Shown: positions 12,791 through 19,513 of the stretch, one piece after another
Layout of the letters: every line of letters starts with the position of its first letter
Position numbering within the stretch: position 1 is the first letter of the stretch
NCBI GenBank assembly: GCA_045642545.1
Contig: JAZUJB010000088.1
Location: 1-25,100, forward strand
Reading direction: 5' to 3'
DNA length: 25,100 nt
Source: F23-B02 sp045642545
Lineage (GTDB): Bacteria; Bacillota; Clostridia; Oscillospirales; Oscillospiraceae
The notes under the pieces: model-generated
The model's input: only the letters and a program-made list of their open reading frames with translations
Told to the model about the DNA's origin: nothing
Database searches by the model: none
Position numbers and translations under genes: made by a program

Positions 12791-13996
12791 TTATTTGACT
12801 ATTTTTGGGCTATTTCGCCAATCCGCACCGCCGCGGCGCTCTTCCTTTGCCGTATATCCGAGGGAATAAAAATCGTGCGCGGCGCTGCATATGTTAAATA
12901 TATGCTGACAGTGCTCGTCGAGCTGTCTTACGCTTGCGGGCTTTGTTATGACCGGAACCTTAGACTTTTCGCTCATTTCCCTCAGCAGAGCGCAGCCCCG
13001 CTCGGTAGCCGCGAGAACTCTTGCATAAGGCGGTATTCCCTGCGCATCCTCGGCCTTAATTCCGAGTGCCGCGGAAAGCGTCATTCTGCGTATTCTGCTC
13101 AGAGCATAGCGCTTGCTCTTTGCCGCTGCAAGCACAGCATCAAGGCCGCTTTCCTCCCTCGCTGCTCTGGCAAGGCGGTTGTTCAAGCCCTCCGCAGCGT
13201 CGGGAAGCGATGCAAACGCTTCGTCGTCAAGCATACGCAGCCTTGATAAAATTGCGGTTTCGAGGTTATCGCTCAGAATGGGGCCTCTGCCGAGCTTATC
13301 CTCACGCATATATATATTGTATGCGCTCTCGGGCACCGAGCAGCTTATATCAACGCCGTCCGCAAGCGCTCTTCGGATTTCCGATGCCGAGCGCGGTCCG
13401 GATTCGGAGGTTGAATCGTGGCCCGAGCCGAAGCGCTGTACGGTTACAGGCGTAAGGTCAAGGCACTGGTCGTATATTGCCTTGATATATTCAACGGCAA
13501 GGATATTGTTCGGGGTTTCCAGCTGACTTGCAAGCTCCCCTACCTTTTTTGCCGCTGCTCTCTGACGGGCAAGCGCAAAGGGTATTCCCTCATCGCTGCT
13601 CAGCTCCGCGCGTATATCATTTATAAATAAGGGATTCATAAGAAGCTCGGCAAGCTCGGCAAGCGGGGTAACTTCTCCGCATTCCGAGCCGAAGCTCAGG
13701 TGCGTAACAACGCCCGTTGCGCCGAGCAGACCTACCGCACCGCGCGCAAAGCCCTCAGCCGAGGACAGTGTCCACGGCAGCGGAAGCTCGAGTACGAGGT
13801 CAACTCCGCTGTTTACGGCAGCCTCCGCTCTTGCGAATTTTGAGTAAACCGCTGCCTCGCCGCGCTGAATAAAATCGCCCGACATAACGCACACGACAGG
13901 GCAATCCTCACCCATCTGCTTTATCGTTTCCTTAATATGGTGTTTATGACCATAATGTAACGGGTTATACTCGCCTACTATGCCAATAACGCTCAA
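12791..13996 (-). CDS. tmcAL: tRNA(Met) cytidine acetate ligase TmcAL
   Basis: The 401-residue product matches TmcAL (formerly YlbM), which activates acetate with ATP and transfers it to C34 of elongator tRNA-Met to form N4-acetylcytidine. The N-terminus VIGIVGEYNPLHYGHKHHI contains the HxGH nucleotidyltransferase motif (His14, Gly16, His17), followed by VMSGDFIQRGEAA, LELP, SFGSECG and TPNNILAVEYIKA, all family-typical. Length is normal. The start codon is TTG, supported by AAGGAGA just upstream and the motif right after. It is divergent from ackA, which interconverts acetate and acetyl phosphate. Confidence 0.93.
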   Translation of the reverse strand: MSVIGIVGEYNPLHYGHKHHIKETIKQMGEDCPVVCVMSGDFIQRGEAAVYSKFARAEAAVNSGVDLVLELPLPWTLSSAEGFARGAVGLLGATGVVTHLSFGSECGEVTPLAELAELLMNPLFINDIRAELSSDEGIPFALARQRAAAKKVGELASQLETPNNILAVEYIKAIYDQCLDLTPVTVQRFGSGHDSTSESGPRSASEIRRALADGVDISCSVPESAYNIYMREDKLGRGPILSDNLETAILSRLRMLDDEAFASLPDAAEGLNNRLARAAREESGLDAVLAAAKSKRYALSRIRRMTLSAALGIKAEDAQGIPPYARVLAATERGCALLREMSEKSKVPVITKPASVRQLDEHCQHIFNICSAAHDFYSLGYTAKEERRGGADWRNSPKIVK

Positions 13997-14042
13997 TTTT
14001 CCCGTCTCCTTAATAATTCTCTTGCTTTTTAGATAAAATGTA

Positions 14043-14071
14043 TTAAAATAGGTTTCGTATGTTCTTATAAT
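14043..14071 (+). promoter_or_regulatory. Promoter of ackA
   Basis: TTAAAA (14043-14048) and a perfect TATAAT (14066-14071) are separated by 17 bp, 42 bp before the ackA ATG. The surrounding region is A/T-rich. Confidence 0.7.
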
Positions 14072-14113
14072 ACAATTAAATATGTACTTTTACAACAAGA
14101 AAGGAATTTTATA

Positions 14114-15310
14114 ATGAAGATTCTTGTAATCAACGCAGGCAGCTCTTCCCTCAAGTATCAGCTTATCGATATGGAGACCGAGTCCGTAATGGCTAAGGGT
14201 CTCTGCGAACGTATCGGCATCGACGGCCACCTCAAGCACAGCCCCCTGGTTGGCGGCAAGCCCGTATTTAACGAGGATATCGCTCTTCCCTCCCATGCTG
14301 AAGCTATTGCAGCTGTTATCGACAAGCTCACCTCCGCTGAATTCGGCGTTGTTGCTTCCATGAAGGAAATCGACGCTGTCGGCCACCGCGTCGTTCACGG
14401 CGGCGAGAAGTTTGCTTCCTCCGTTCTCATCACCGATGAGGTTATGGCAGCTCTCGAGGAGTGCACTCCCTTTGCACCCCTGCACAATCCCGCAAACATC
14501 ATCGGCATCAATGCCTGCCGCGATGTTATGGGCGCTGTTCCCATGGTTGCAGTATTCGATACCGCCTTCCATCAGACCATGCCCGGCAAGGCATTCATGT
14601 ACGCTGTTCCCTATGAGTACTACCAGAACGACGGCATTCGTCGCTATGGCTTCCACGGCACCTCCCACCGCTATGTTTCCGGCCGCTGCGCAGAGATGAT
14701 GGGCAAGCCCATCGAGGAACTCAAGATTGTTTCCTGCCACATGGGCAACGGCAGCTCCATCGCAGCTATTGACGGCGGTAAGTGCGTTGACACCTCCATG
14801 GGCTTCACTCCCCTGGTAGGTCTTCCCATGGGCACCCGCTGCGGCGACCTCGACGCAGGTGTTATCCAGTTCATCATGAACAAGTACGGCATGAACATCG
14901 ACGAGATGCTCGCAGTTCTCAACAAGAAGTCCGGTGTTCTCGGTGTTTCCGGTGTTTCCTCCGACTTCCGTGACCTCGACATGGCAGCAGCAGAGGGCAA
15001 CGACCGCGCACAGCTGGCACTCGATATGTTCCATTACTGGGTTGCAAAGGTTGCAGGTTCCTATGTTGCAGCAATGAACGGCGTTGACGCAATCGTATTC
15101 ACCGCAGGTGTTGGCGAAAACTCCAAGTCCTCCCGCAAGGCAATTGCTGAGTACTTCGGCTACCTCGGCGTTACCATCGACGAGGAAGCAAACTCCAAGC
15201 GCGGCGAAGACATCATGATTTCCACCCCCGACTCCAAGGTCAAGGTATTCGTTATCCCCACCAACGAGGAGCTCGTTATCGCACGCGATACCAAGGAAAT
15301 CTGCGGCTGA
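14114..15310 (+). CDS. ackA: Acetate kinase
   Basis: The 398-residue product is a full-length acetate kinase: acetyl phosphate + ADP to acetate + ATP, the energy-yielding step of acetate fermentation. Visible motifs are NAGSSSLKYQ near the start, GHRVVHGG, AVFDTAFHQTMP, YGFHGTSHRYV, CHMGNGSS, GLPMGTRCGDLD and FTAGVGENS, which cover the ASKHA ATP-binding and catalytic regions. AGAAAGGA precedes the ATG. The codons are strongly biased to C- and T-ending forms, as in highly expressed genes. No phosphotransacetylase gene lies next to it, and it is followed by its own terminator. Confidence 0.98.
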   Translation: MKILVINAGSSSLKYQLIDMETESVMAKGLCERIGIDGHLKHSPLVGGKPVFNEDIALPSHAEAIAAVIDKLTSAEFGVVASMKEIDAVGHRVVHGGEKFASSVLITDEVMAALEECTPFAPLHNPANIIGINACRDVMGAVPMVAVFDTAFHQTMPGKAFMYAVPYEYYQNDGIRRYGFHGTSHRYVSGRCAEMMGKPIEELKIVSCHMGNGSSIAAIDGGKCVDTSMGFTPLVGLPMGTRCGDLDAGVIQFIMNKYGMNIDEMLAVLNKKSGVLGVSGVSSDFRDLDMAAAEGNDRAQLALDMFHYWVAKVAGSYVAAMNGVDAIVFTAGVGENSKSSRKAIAEYFGYLGVTIDEEANSKRGEDIMISTPDSKVKVFVIPTNEELVIARDTKEICG

Positions 15311-15335
15311 TATATTATAATAGTATGAAAACACC

Positions 15336-15366
15336 AAAGAGGCAGGTTAAAACCTGCCTCTTTTTT
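15336..15366. terminator. Bidirectional terminator between ackA and the FAD oxidoreductase
   Basis: The 10-bp stem GAGGCAGGTT/AACCTGCCTC (15339-15348, 15351-15360) is flanked by A3 and followed by T6. The stop codon of the convergent oxidoreductase gene overlaps its right edge. Confidence 0.9.
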
Positions 15367-16708
15367 ATTTCGCTGTAAATATTTTATCGTATTGCTCTGC
15401 CCATTCAAGCACTGCTTTCCGCTCAAATTCCTTCGGCATTTTTCTGCACACTTTTATAATTTTAATGACATCTTTTACCACTCTGATGCCTTTTTTCGTC
15501 AAATCCTTGTCCTTGAGGAGCGCAAGGCCTCTGCACAATATCTTGGGGTCAAAGTTTATGAACTTCCAAATACTTGTGTGATTTGCGGTTATTGTCATCT
15601 CGTGATGAGTCAGTATTCCCGCATCGATTGCATAGTCAAGCTGCTGCCTTGAGATGCGCGTGAGAAGCAGCTTAACAGCCGCTAAGGGAGCAATTCCCGC
15701 GCCCATATTTTTGTAGTAGCAAACCTGATACGGCCACAGTGTCTGAGCTGAATAAGCCTCGGTTTTATCGGCAATTATTGTATCTGCCAGAAGCTTCGAG
15801 TTTTTGATTGCATTGCCTATGCCCGAGCCGATTATCGGAACTGTCATAAACGCCGAATCGCCTATTGCGGCATAGCCGTCGGCAACCAGAACTGACAGTG
15901 GCTGCCGAACGGGAATGAGCGTAAACTGTCCTCCTCGAAGCAGTTTTCTGCCGAGCTGCGGATTGGCTTGGCGGTACTTTTCGGCGGTTTTTTCCGCTTC
16001 CTCAAGAGTGAACGGGTCCATTCTTCCGATGAGCAGGTCAGAGAAGTCTTTTTCAGTTGCAATCCAGCCTATTCCGACGCTTTCCTCATCGGGCAAAAGC
16101 ATAACCTTGTACTTATCCTCGACCGTTTCGGGGTCTACGGGAAGGTCAAAAAACGCTCTGTAAACATAGAACTTTTCGCCCCATATTGCGTGCTTCTGTA
16201 TGCCTAAGCTTTCGGGCAGCTGAGTGCGTATCGGAGACTCAGCGCCTGCTGCATCAATGACCATATCGCCGATAAAATCGCCCTTGTCGGTATGTATTCC
16301 GACCACTCTTTCACCCTGCATTACGGGCGACAAAATGTTGACTCCGTACTCGAACTTAACTCCGTTTTTCTCAGCAAATTCAATGATTAGCGCGTATATG
16401 TCCCTGCGCTCCATCTTGATTTCCATCTGCTCAGGATCGTTTGGAACGCGCTGACGAATCTTGTGCTCATCATCGGTATGCGGGCCGAAAAAGGTCATAT
16501 CGATTTTCCACTCGAATTTATCCTCGGCAGGTCTCGGACAGCCCACAGCATCAAGCGCCTTGGGATCAAAAATATCCGTCCAGTCGTAGCCGAGCTTGCC
16601 CTTCTCGCCGCGCTCGTAAACGGTTACATCGAAGCCTTCCTTTGCAAGCAGTGCCGCGCAGGTTATTCCGCCGTGTCCGGCGCCTGCAACTATGATTTTC
16701 TTTCCCAT
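15365..16708 (-). CDS. FAD-dependent oxidoreductase, geranylgeranyl-reductase-like
   Basis: The 447-residue product begins MGKKIIVAGAGHGG, a Rossmann GxGxxG (9-14) for FAD. It has the second FAD motif in YAAIGDSAFMTVPIIGSGIG, with the GD that binds the FAD pyrophosphate. VTVYERGE after the first fold and VIDAAGAESP fit the group that includes geranylgeranyl reductases and p-hydroxybenzoate hydroxylases. In an anaerobe, reduction of isoprenoid double bonds is more likely than hydroxylation, but the substrate is unknown. I chose the ATG at 16708, with GGTGA 5 bases before it; a GTG at 16735 in frame has no clear ribosome binding site. It is a single gene, convergent with ackA. Confidence 0.75.
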   Translation of the reverse strand: MGKKIIVAGAGHGGITCAALLAKEGFDVTVYERGEKGKLGYDWTDIFDPKALDAVGCPRPAEDKFEWKIDMTFFGPHTDDEHKIRQRVPNDPEQMEIKMERRDIYALIIEFAEKNGVKFEYGVNILSPVMQGERVVGIHTDKGDFIGDMVIDAAGAESPIRTQLPESLGIQKHAIWGEKFYVYRAFFDLPVDPETVEDKYKVMLLPDEESVGIGWIATEKDFSDLLIGRMDPFTLEEAEKTAEKYRQANPQLGRKLLRGGQFTLIPVRQPLSVLVADGYAAIGDSAFMTVPIIGSGIGNAIKNSKLLADTIIADKTEAYSAQTLWPYQVCYYKNMGAGIAPLAAVKLLLTRISRQQLDYAIDAGILTHHEMTITANHTSIWKFINFDPKILCRGLALLKDKDLTKKGIRVVKDVIKIIKVCRKMPKEFERKAVLEWAEQYDKIFTAK

Positions 16709-16805
16709 TTTCATCACCCGCGAAAAGTTTATCACATTCCACTCGTTTTTTGAAACAAAAATTGTAAAAAATCGAAAAAAATCTTAGATTTTTCAATAAA
16801 AATCA

Positions 16806-16834
16806 TTGACACGCAGTCCTTTGGGTTGTATACT
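16806..16834 (+). promoter_or_regulatory. Promoter of rplU-rpmA
   Basis: A perfect TTGACA (16806-16811) and TATACT (16829-16834) are separated by 17 bp. It fits a strong ribosomal-protein promoter, with transcription expected near 16841. Confidence 0.88.
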
Positions 16835-16840
16835 ACTAAA

Positions 16841-16919
16841 GCCGCATTGAGTGGGTCGAAAGTTGAGGAGCTGCCTCACACCTATGAGAGCGAGACCTGA
16901 AGAAAGGATTGTTAAGTTC
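16841..16919 (+). ncRNA. Candidate L21 ribosomal-protein leader
   Basis: About 79 nt separate the expected transcript start from the rplU ATG. They contain a TGAGG/CCTCA hairpin (about 16864-16878) and an outer GGTC/GACC pairing, then the ribosome binding site. Firmicutes rplU genes are often preceded by the L21 leader, a structured RNA thought to let L21 repress its own synthesis. The position, length and stems agree; I could not compare it with the covariance model. Confidence 0.55.
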
Positions 16920-17234
16920 ATGAAGCATGCTATAATCGAAACCGGCGGCAAGCAGTACCGCGTAGCAGAGGGCGATGTCATCTTCATCGAGAAGCTCGAT
17001 GTTGAGGCAGGCGAGTCTGTTAAGTTCGATCGCGTTCTGGCTGTCATCGACGAGGAAAACACCGTTTTCGGTGCTCCCGTTATTGAAGGCGCAAGCGTTT
17101 CCGCAAATGTCGTTAAGAACGGCAAGGGCAAGAAGGTTCGCGTTTACAAGATGAAGCCCAAGAAAGGCTATCGCAGAACTCAGGGCCACAGACAGCCCTA
17201 TACCAAGGTTCAGATTGAAACCATCAACGCATAA
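16920..17234 (+). CDS. rplU: 50S ribosomal protein L21
   Basis: The 104-residue product starts MKHAIIETGGKQYRVAEGD, the L21 signature, and continues VLAVIDEENTVFGAPVIEGA, ending with KGYRRTQGHRQPYTKVQIE. The length is normal. The ATG at 16920 is preceded by GAAAGGA; an in-frame ATG at 16851 lies inside the leader. rpmA follows after 37 bp. The prp gene, usually between rplU and rpmA in Firmicutes, is absent. Confidence 0.97.
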   Translation: MKHAIIETGGKQYRVAEGDVIFIEKLDVEAGESVKFDRVLAVIDEENTVFGAPVIEGASVSANVVKNGKGKKVRVYKMKPKKGYRRTQGHRQPYTKVQIETINA

Positions 17235-17271
17235 TTTATTCCGCTACTACTGATATGGAGGTGTAACCTTA

Positions 17272-17535
17272 ATGGCACATAAAAAAGGTATGGGTTCTAC
17301 CAAGAACGGCCGCGACAGTGAGTCTAAGCGTGTTGGACCTAAAAGAGCAGATGGTCAGTTCGTTCTGGCCGGCAACATCCTTGTCAGACAGCGCGGAACT
17401 AAGATCCACCCGGGTACCAATGTTGGTAAGGGTAAGGACGACACCCTGTTCGCTCTCGTAGACGGCAAGGTAAAGTTCGAGCGCATGGGCAAGGACCGCA
17501 AAAAGGTCTCTGTTTACGAAGAAATCGCTCAGTAA
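17272..17535 (+). CDS. rpmA: 50S ribosomal protein L27
   Basis: The 87-residue product starts MAHKKGMGSTKNGRDS and contains GNILVRQRGTKIHPGTNVG, the L27 core that reaches the peptidyl-transferase centre. In most Firmicutes L27 carries a short N-terminal extension cut off by Prp. Here the mature sequence starts directly after the initiator Met, as in E. coli, and this agrees with the missing prp. GGAGGTG precedes the ATG. A terminator follows. Confidence 0.97.
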   Translation: MAHKKGMGSTKNGRDSESKRVGPKRADGQFVLAGNILVRQRGTKIHPGTNVGKGKDDTLFALVDGKVKFERMGKDRKKVSVYEEIAQ

Positions 17536-17547
17536 ATGAAGATTTGA

Positions 17548-17580
17548 CAATGCCGGACAGTATAGTCCGGCATTGTTTTT
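17548..17580 (+). terminator. Terminator after rpmA
   Basis: The 10-bp stem CAATGCCGGA/TCCGGCATTG (17548-17557, 17566-17575) is followed by T5. It separates rpmA from obg. I see no separate strong obg promoter in the 39 bp that follow, so obg is probably reached by partial read-through. Confidence 0.85.
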
Positions 17581-17619
17581 GCCTATCATTAATTACGATT
17601 ATTATAAGGAGGCAACGCT

Positions 17620-18900
17620 ATGGCTTCTTTTGTAGATAAAGCAAAAATCACGGTAAAGGCAGGCAACGGCGGTAACGGCGCAGTCGCCTTCCACCGCGAA
17701 AAATATGTCGCTGCAGGCGGTCCCGACGGCGGCGACGGCGGCAGAGGCGGAGATATTGTTTTCGTCGTTGATGACAACATGTCCACCCTTATGGACTTCC
17801 GCTACAAGCGCAAATATGTTGCAGGAAACGGCATGGACGGTCAGGGCAAGCGCTGCTCCGGCAAGGACGGCGAGAGCATGTATATCCGCGTTCCCCGCGG
17901 CACTCTCATCCGTGATACAGAGACCGGCGGCATTATGCACGATATGTCCGACGGTGAGAATTTCGTTGTCGCAAAGGGCGGCAAGGGCGGCTGGGGCAAC
18001 AAGCATTTTGCCACCCCCACCCGTCAGGTTCCCCGCTTTGCAAAGCCCGGTCTTCCCGGCGAAAGCCACGACATTACTCTCGAGCTCAAGCTGCTCGCCG
18101 ATGTCGGTCTTGTAGGCTTCCCCAATGTCGGAAAATCCACCCTGCTGAGCGTTGTCAGCAAGGCTCATCCCAAGATTGCAAACTACCATTTCACCACCCT
18201 TTTCCCCAACCTCGGAGTGGTGTATGTTGATGAGGGCAGATCCTTTGTAATGGCTGATATTCCAGGCATTATTGAGGGTGCGTCCGAGGGCGCGGGACTC
18301 GGTCACGACTTCCTCAGACACATAGACCGCTGCCGTCTTCTCATCCATCTTGTTGATGTTTCCGGCAGTGAGGGCCGCGACCCCGTCGAGGACTTCGATG
18401 CCATAAACGCAGAGCTTCAGGAGTACAGCCCCGAGCTTGCAGAGAGATATCAGATTGTCGCTGCAAACAAGTGCGACCTGCTCGGCGACGACCGCGAAAA
18501 TATCGACAGACTCCGTGAGCATGTCGAGGCTCTCGGCTACGAATTTTTCGAGATGAGCGCCGCTACTCACAACGGCACTCACGAGCTTGTAAGCGTTGCG
18601 GCGGCAAAGCTTCAGGACCTCCCCCCTGTTCTGCACTTTGAGGCAGACTATGTTCCTCCCGAGCCCGTTATCGACACCTCCGAGTCGCTCACAATCGAGC
18701 AGTACGACGATGTCTGGGTTGTTGAGGGTGCATGGATGCAGAAGCTTCTTGCAACCGTCAATTTCTCCGACAACGAAAGCCGTATGTACTTTGACCGCGT
18801 GCTGCGCGAGTCGGGTGTATTTGAACGCATGGAGGCAATGGGCATTCAGGACGGCGATACCGTCAGCATTTACGACCTCGAATTCGAGTACAAGGATTAA
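17620..18900 (+). CDS. obg: Obg-family GTPase (CgtA)
   Basis: The 426-residue product has the three Obg domains. The Gly-rich Obg fold (about 1-158) has AGNGGNGAVAFHREK and GGDGGRGGD. The G domain (about 159-330) has GFPNVGKST, DIPGIIEGASEGAGLG and NKCD. The C-terminal OCT domain (about 345-426) is the variant of Gram-positive Obg. The protein acts in 50S ribosome assembly and in stress and sporulation signalling. ATAAGGAGG precedes the ATG. It follows rplU and rpmA, the usual neighbours. Confidence 0.97.
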   Translation: MASFVDKAKITVKAGNGGNGAVAFHREKYVAAGGPDGGDGGRGGDIVFVVDDNMSTLMDFRYKRKYVAGNGMDGQGKRCSGKDGESMYIRVPRGTLIRDTETGGIMHDMSDGENFVVAKGGKGGWGNKHFATPTRQVPRFAKPGLPGESHDITLELKLLADVGLVGFPNVGKSTLLSVVSKAHPKIANYHFTTLFPNLGVVYVDEGRSFVMADIPGIIEGASEGAGLGHDFLRHIDRCRLLIHLVDVSGSEGRDPVEDFDAINAELQEYSPELAERYQIVAANKCDLLGDDRENIDRLREHVEALGYEFFEMSAATHNGTHELVSVAAAKLQDLPPVLHFEADYVPPEPVIDTSESLTIEQYDDVWVVEGAWMQKLLATVNFSDNESRMYFDRVLRESGVFERMEAMGIQDGDTVSIYDLEFEYKD

Positions 18901-18917
18901 CAGCAAAATCATAAGAA

Positions 18918-18967
18918 AACGATGCTTCCCGGGTGGAATACCGCCCATGAAGCATCGTTCTTTTTTT
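18918..18967 (+). terminator. Terminator after obg
   Basis: The outer stem AACGATGCTT/AAGCATCGTT (18918-18927, 18950-18959) and inner stem GGGTGG/CCGCCC (18931-18936, 18941-18946) are followed by TTC and then T7 on the plus strand. The minus side has a weaker T-rich run and may also serve the convergent spore-protein gene. Confidence 0.88.
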
Positions 18968-18969
18968 AC

Positions 18970-19170
18970 TTACTTGAGGCCGTTCTCGTATGCCTCGATC
19001 ATCTTCTTGACCATCTGGCCGCCGACAGAACCTGCCTGACGGGCAGTGATATCGCCGTTGTAGCCGTTCTTCAGGTTTACGCCGACTTCACTTGCTGCTT
19101 CCATCTTGAACTTATCCATTGCCTCGCGTGCTGCGGGAATGACAAGACGATTGCTGGAATTGTTAGACAT
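18970..19170 (-). CDS. Alpha/beta-type small acid-soluble spore protein
   Basis: The 66-residue product is an alpha/beta-type SASP, which coats and protects spore DNA. The signature regions are visible: NRLVIPAAREAMDKFKMEAASEVGVNL, with the germination-protease cleavage context before GV, and DITARQAGSVGGQMVKKMIE (positions about 9-35 and 40-60). AAGGAG precedes the ATG. It should be made in the forespore under sigma-G, and a possible sigma-G-like promoter lies at 19220-19248. This gene is the clearest sign that the organism sporulates. Confidence 0.95.
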   Translation of the reverse strand: MSNNSSNRLVIPAAREAMDKFKMEAASEVGVNLKNGYNGDITARQAGSVGGQMVKKMIEAYENGLK

Positions 19171-19219
19171 AGCTTTACATCTCCTTTTCTGTATTGGGCC
19201 TTGTTTTTCAACCCGTGAT

Positions 19220-19248
19220 TATCATTACCTGAAGCGTTTTTTATATGC
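19220..19248 (-). promoter_or_regulatory. Possible sigma-G-like promoter of the spore-protein gene
   Basis: On the minus strand GCATA (19244-19248) is followed after 17 bp by AATGATA (19220-19226), near the sigma-G pattern (GNATR, CATNNTA). It lies about 50 bp before the ATG. The -10 match is imperfect. Confidence 0.3.
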
Positions 19249-19367
19249 ATTTTCGGCCTATGCAAATTTTGTCAGAATCCAGACTATGTCTAAACGGAGT
19301 TTTTTGCATATATAGATATTTTTTTGAAAAAAAGCAAAAAATAATTCAAGATATAGGCCATATTTAC

Positions 19368-19396
19368 TTGACTTTTAATATAATAGTATGTACAAT
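19368..19396 (+). promoter_or_regulatory. Promoter of the YhgE/Pip cluster
   Basis: TTGACT (19368-19373) and TACAAT (19391-19396) are separated by 17 bp, each 5 of 6 to consensus. It would give a leader of about 110 nt before the ATG at 19514. Confidence 0.65.
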
Positions 19397-19513
19397 AACG
19401 ATGTATGATTGTCTACACTTTATATAATAATAATATTTACTGATTGTTCCGTCATAATACATGCCGGATTCGTACTATAATTACTCTCGAGCACGATAGG
19501 GGTATTCTTCGCT

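Larger units (their letters stand above)
19171..19513. other. A/T-rich divergent intergenic region
   Basis: This 343-bp stretch between the spore-protein gene and the first YhgE gene is clearly more A/T-rich than its surroundings. It holds the two divergent promoter candidates listed separately and an isolated TATAAT at 19476-19481 with no matching -35. I see no ORF with a ribosome binding site, no tRNA and no strong terminator in it. Confidence 0.6.

Noticed and set aside
14090..15337. 415-codon minus-strand ORF
   Set aside because: It mirrors ackA. The same codon-bias effect explains it, and the plus-strand protein is unmistakable.
17602..18948. 448-codon minus-strand ORF
   Set aside because: It mirrors obg and crosses the obg terminator; no family match.
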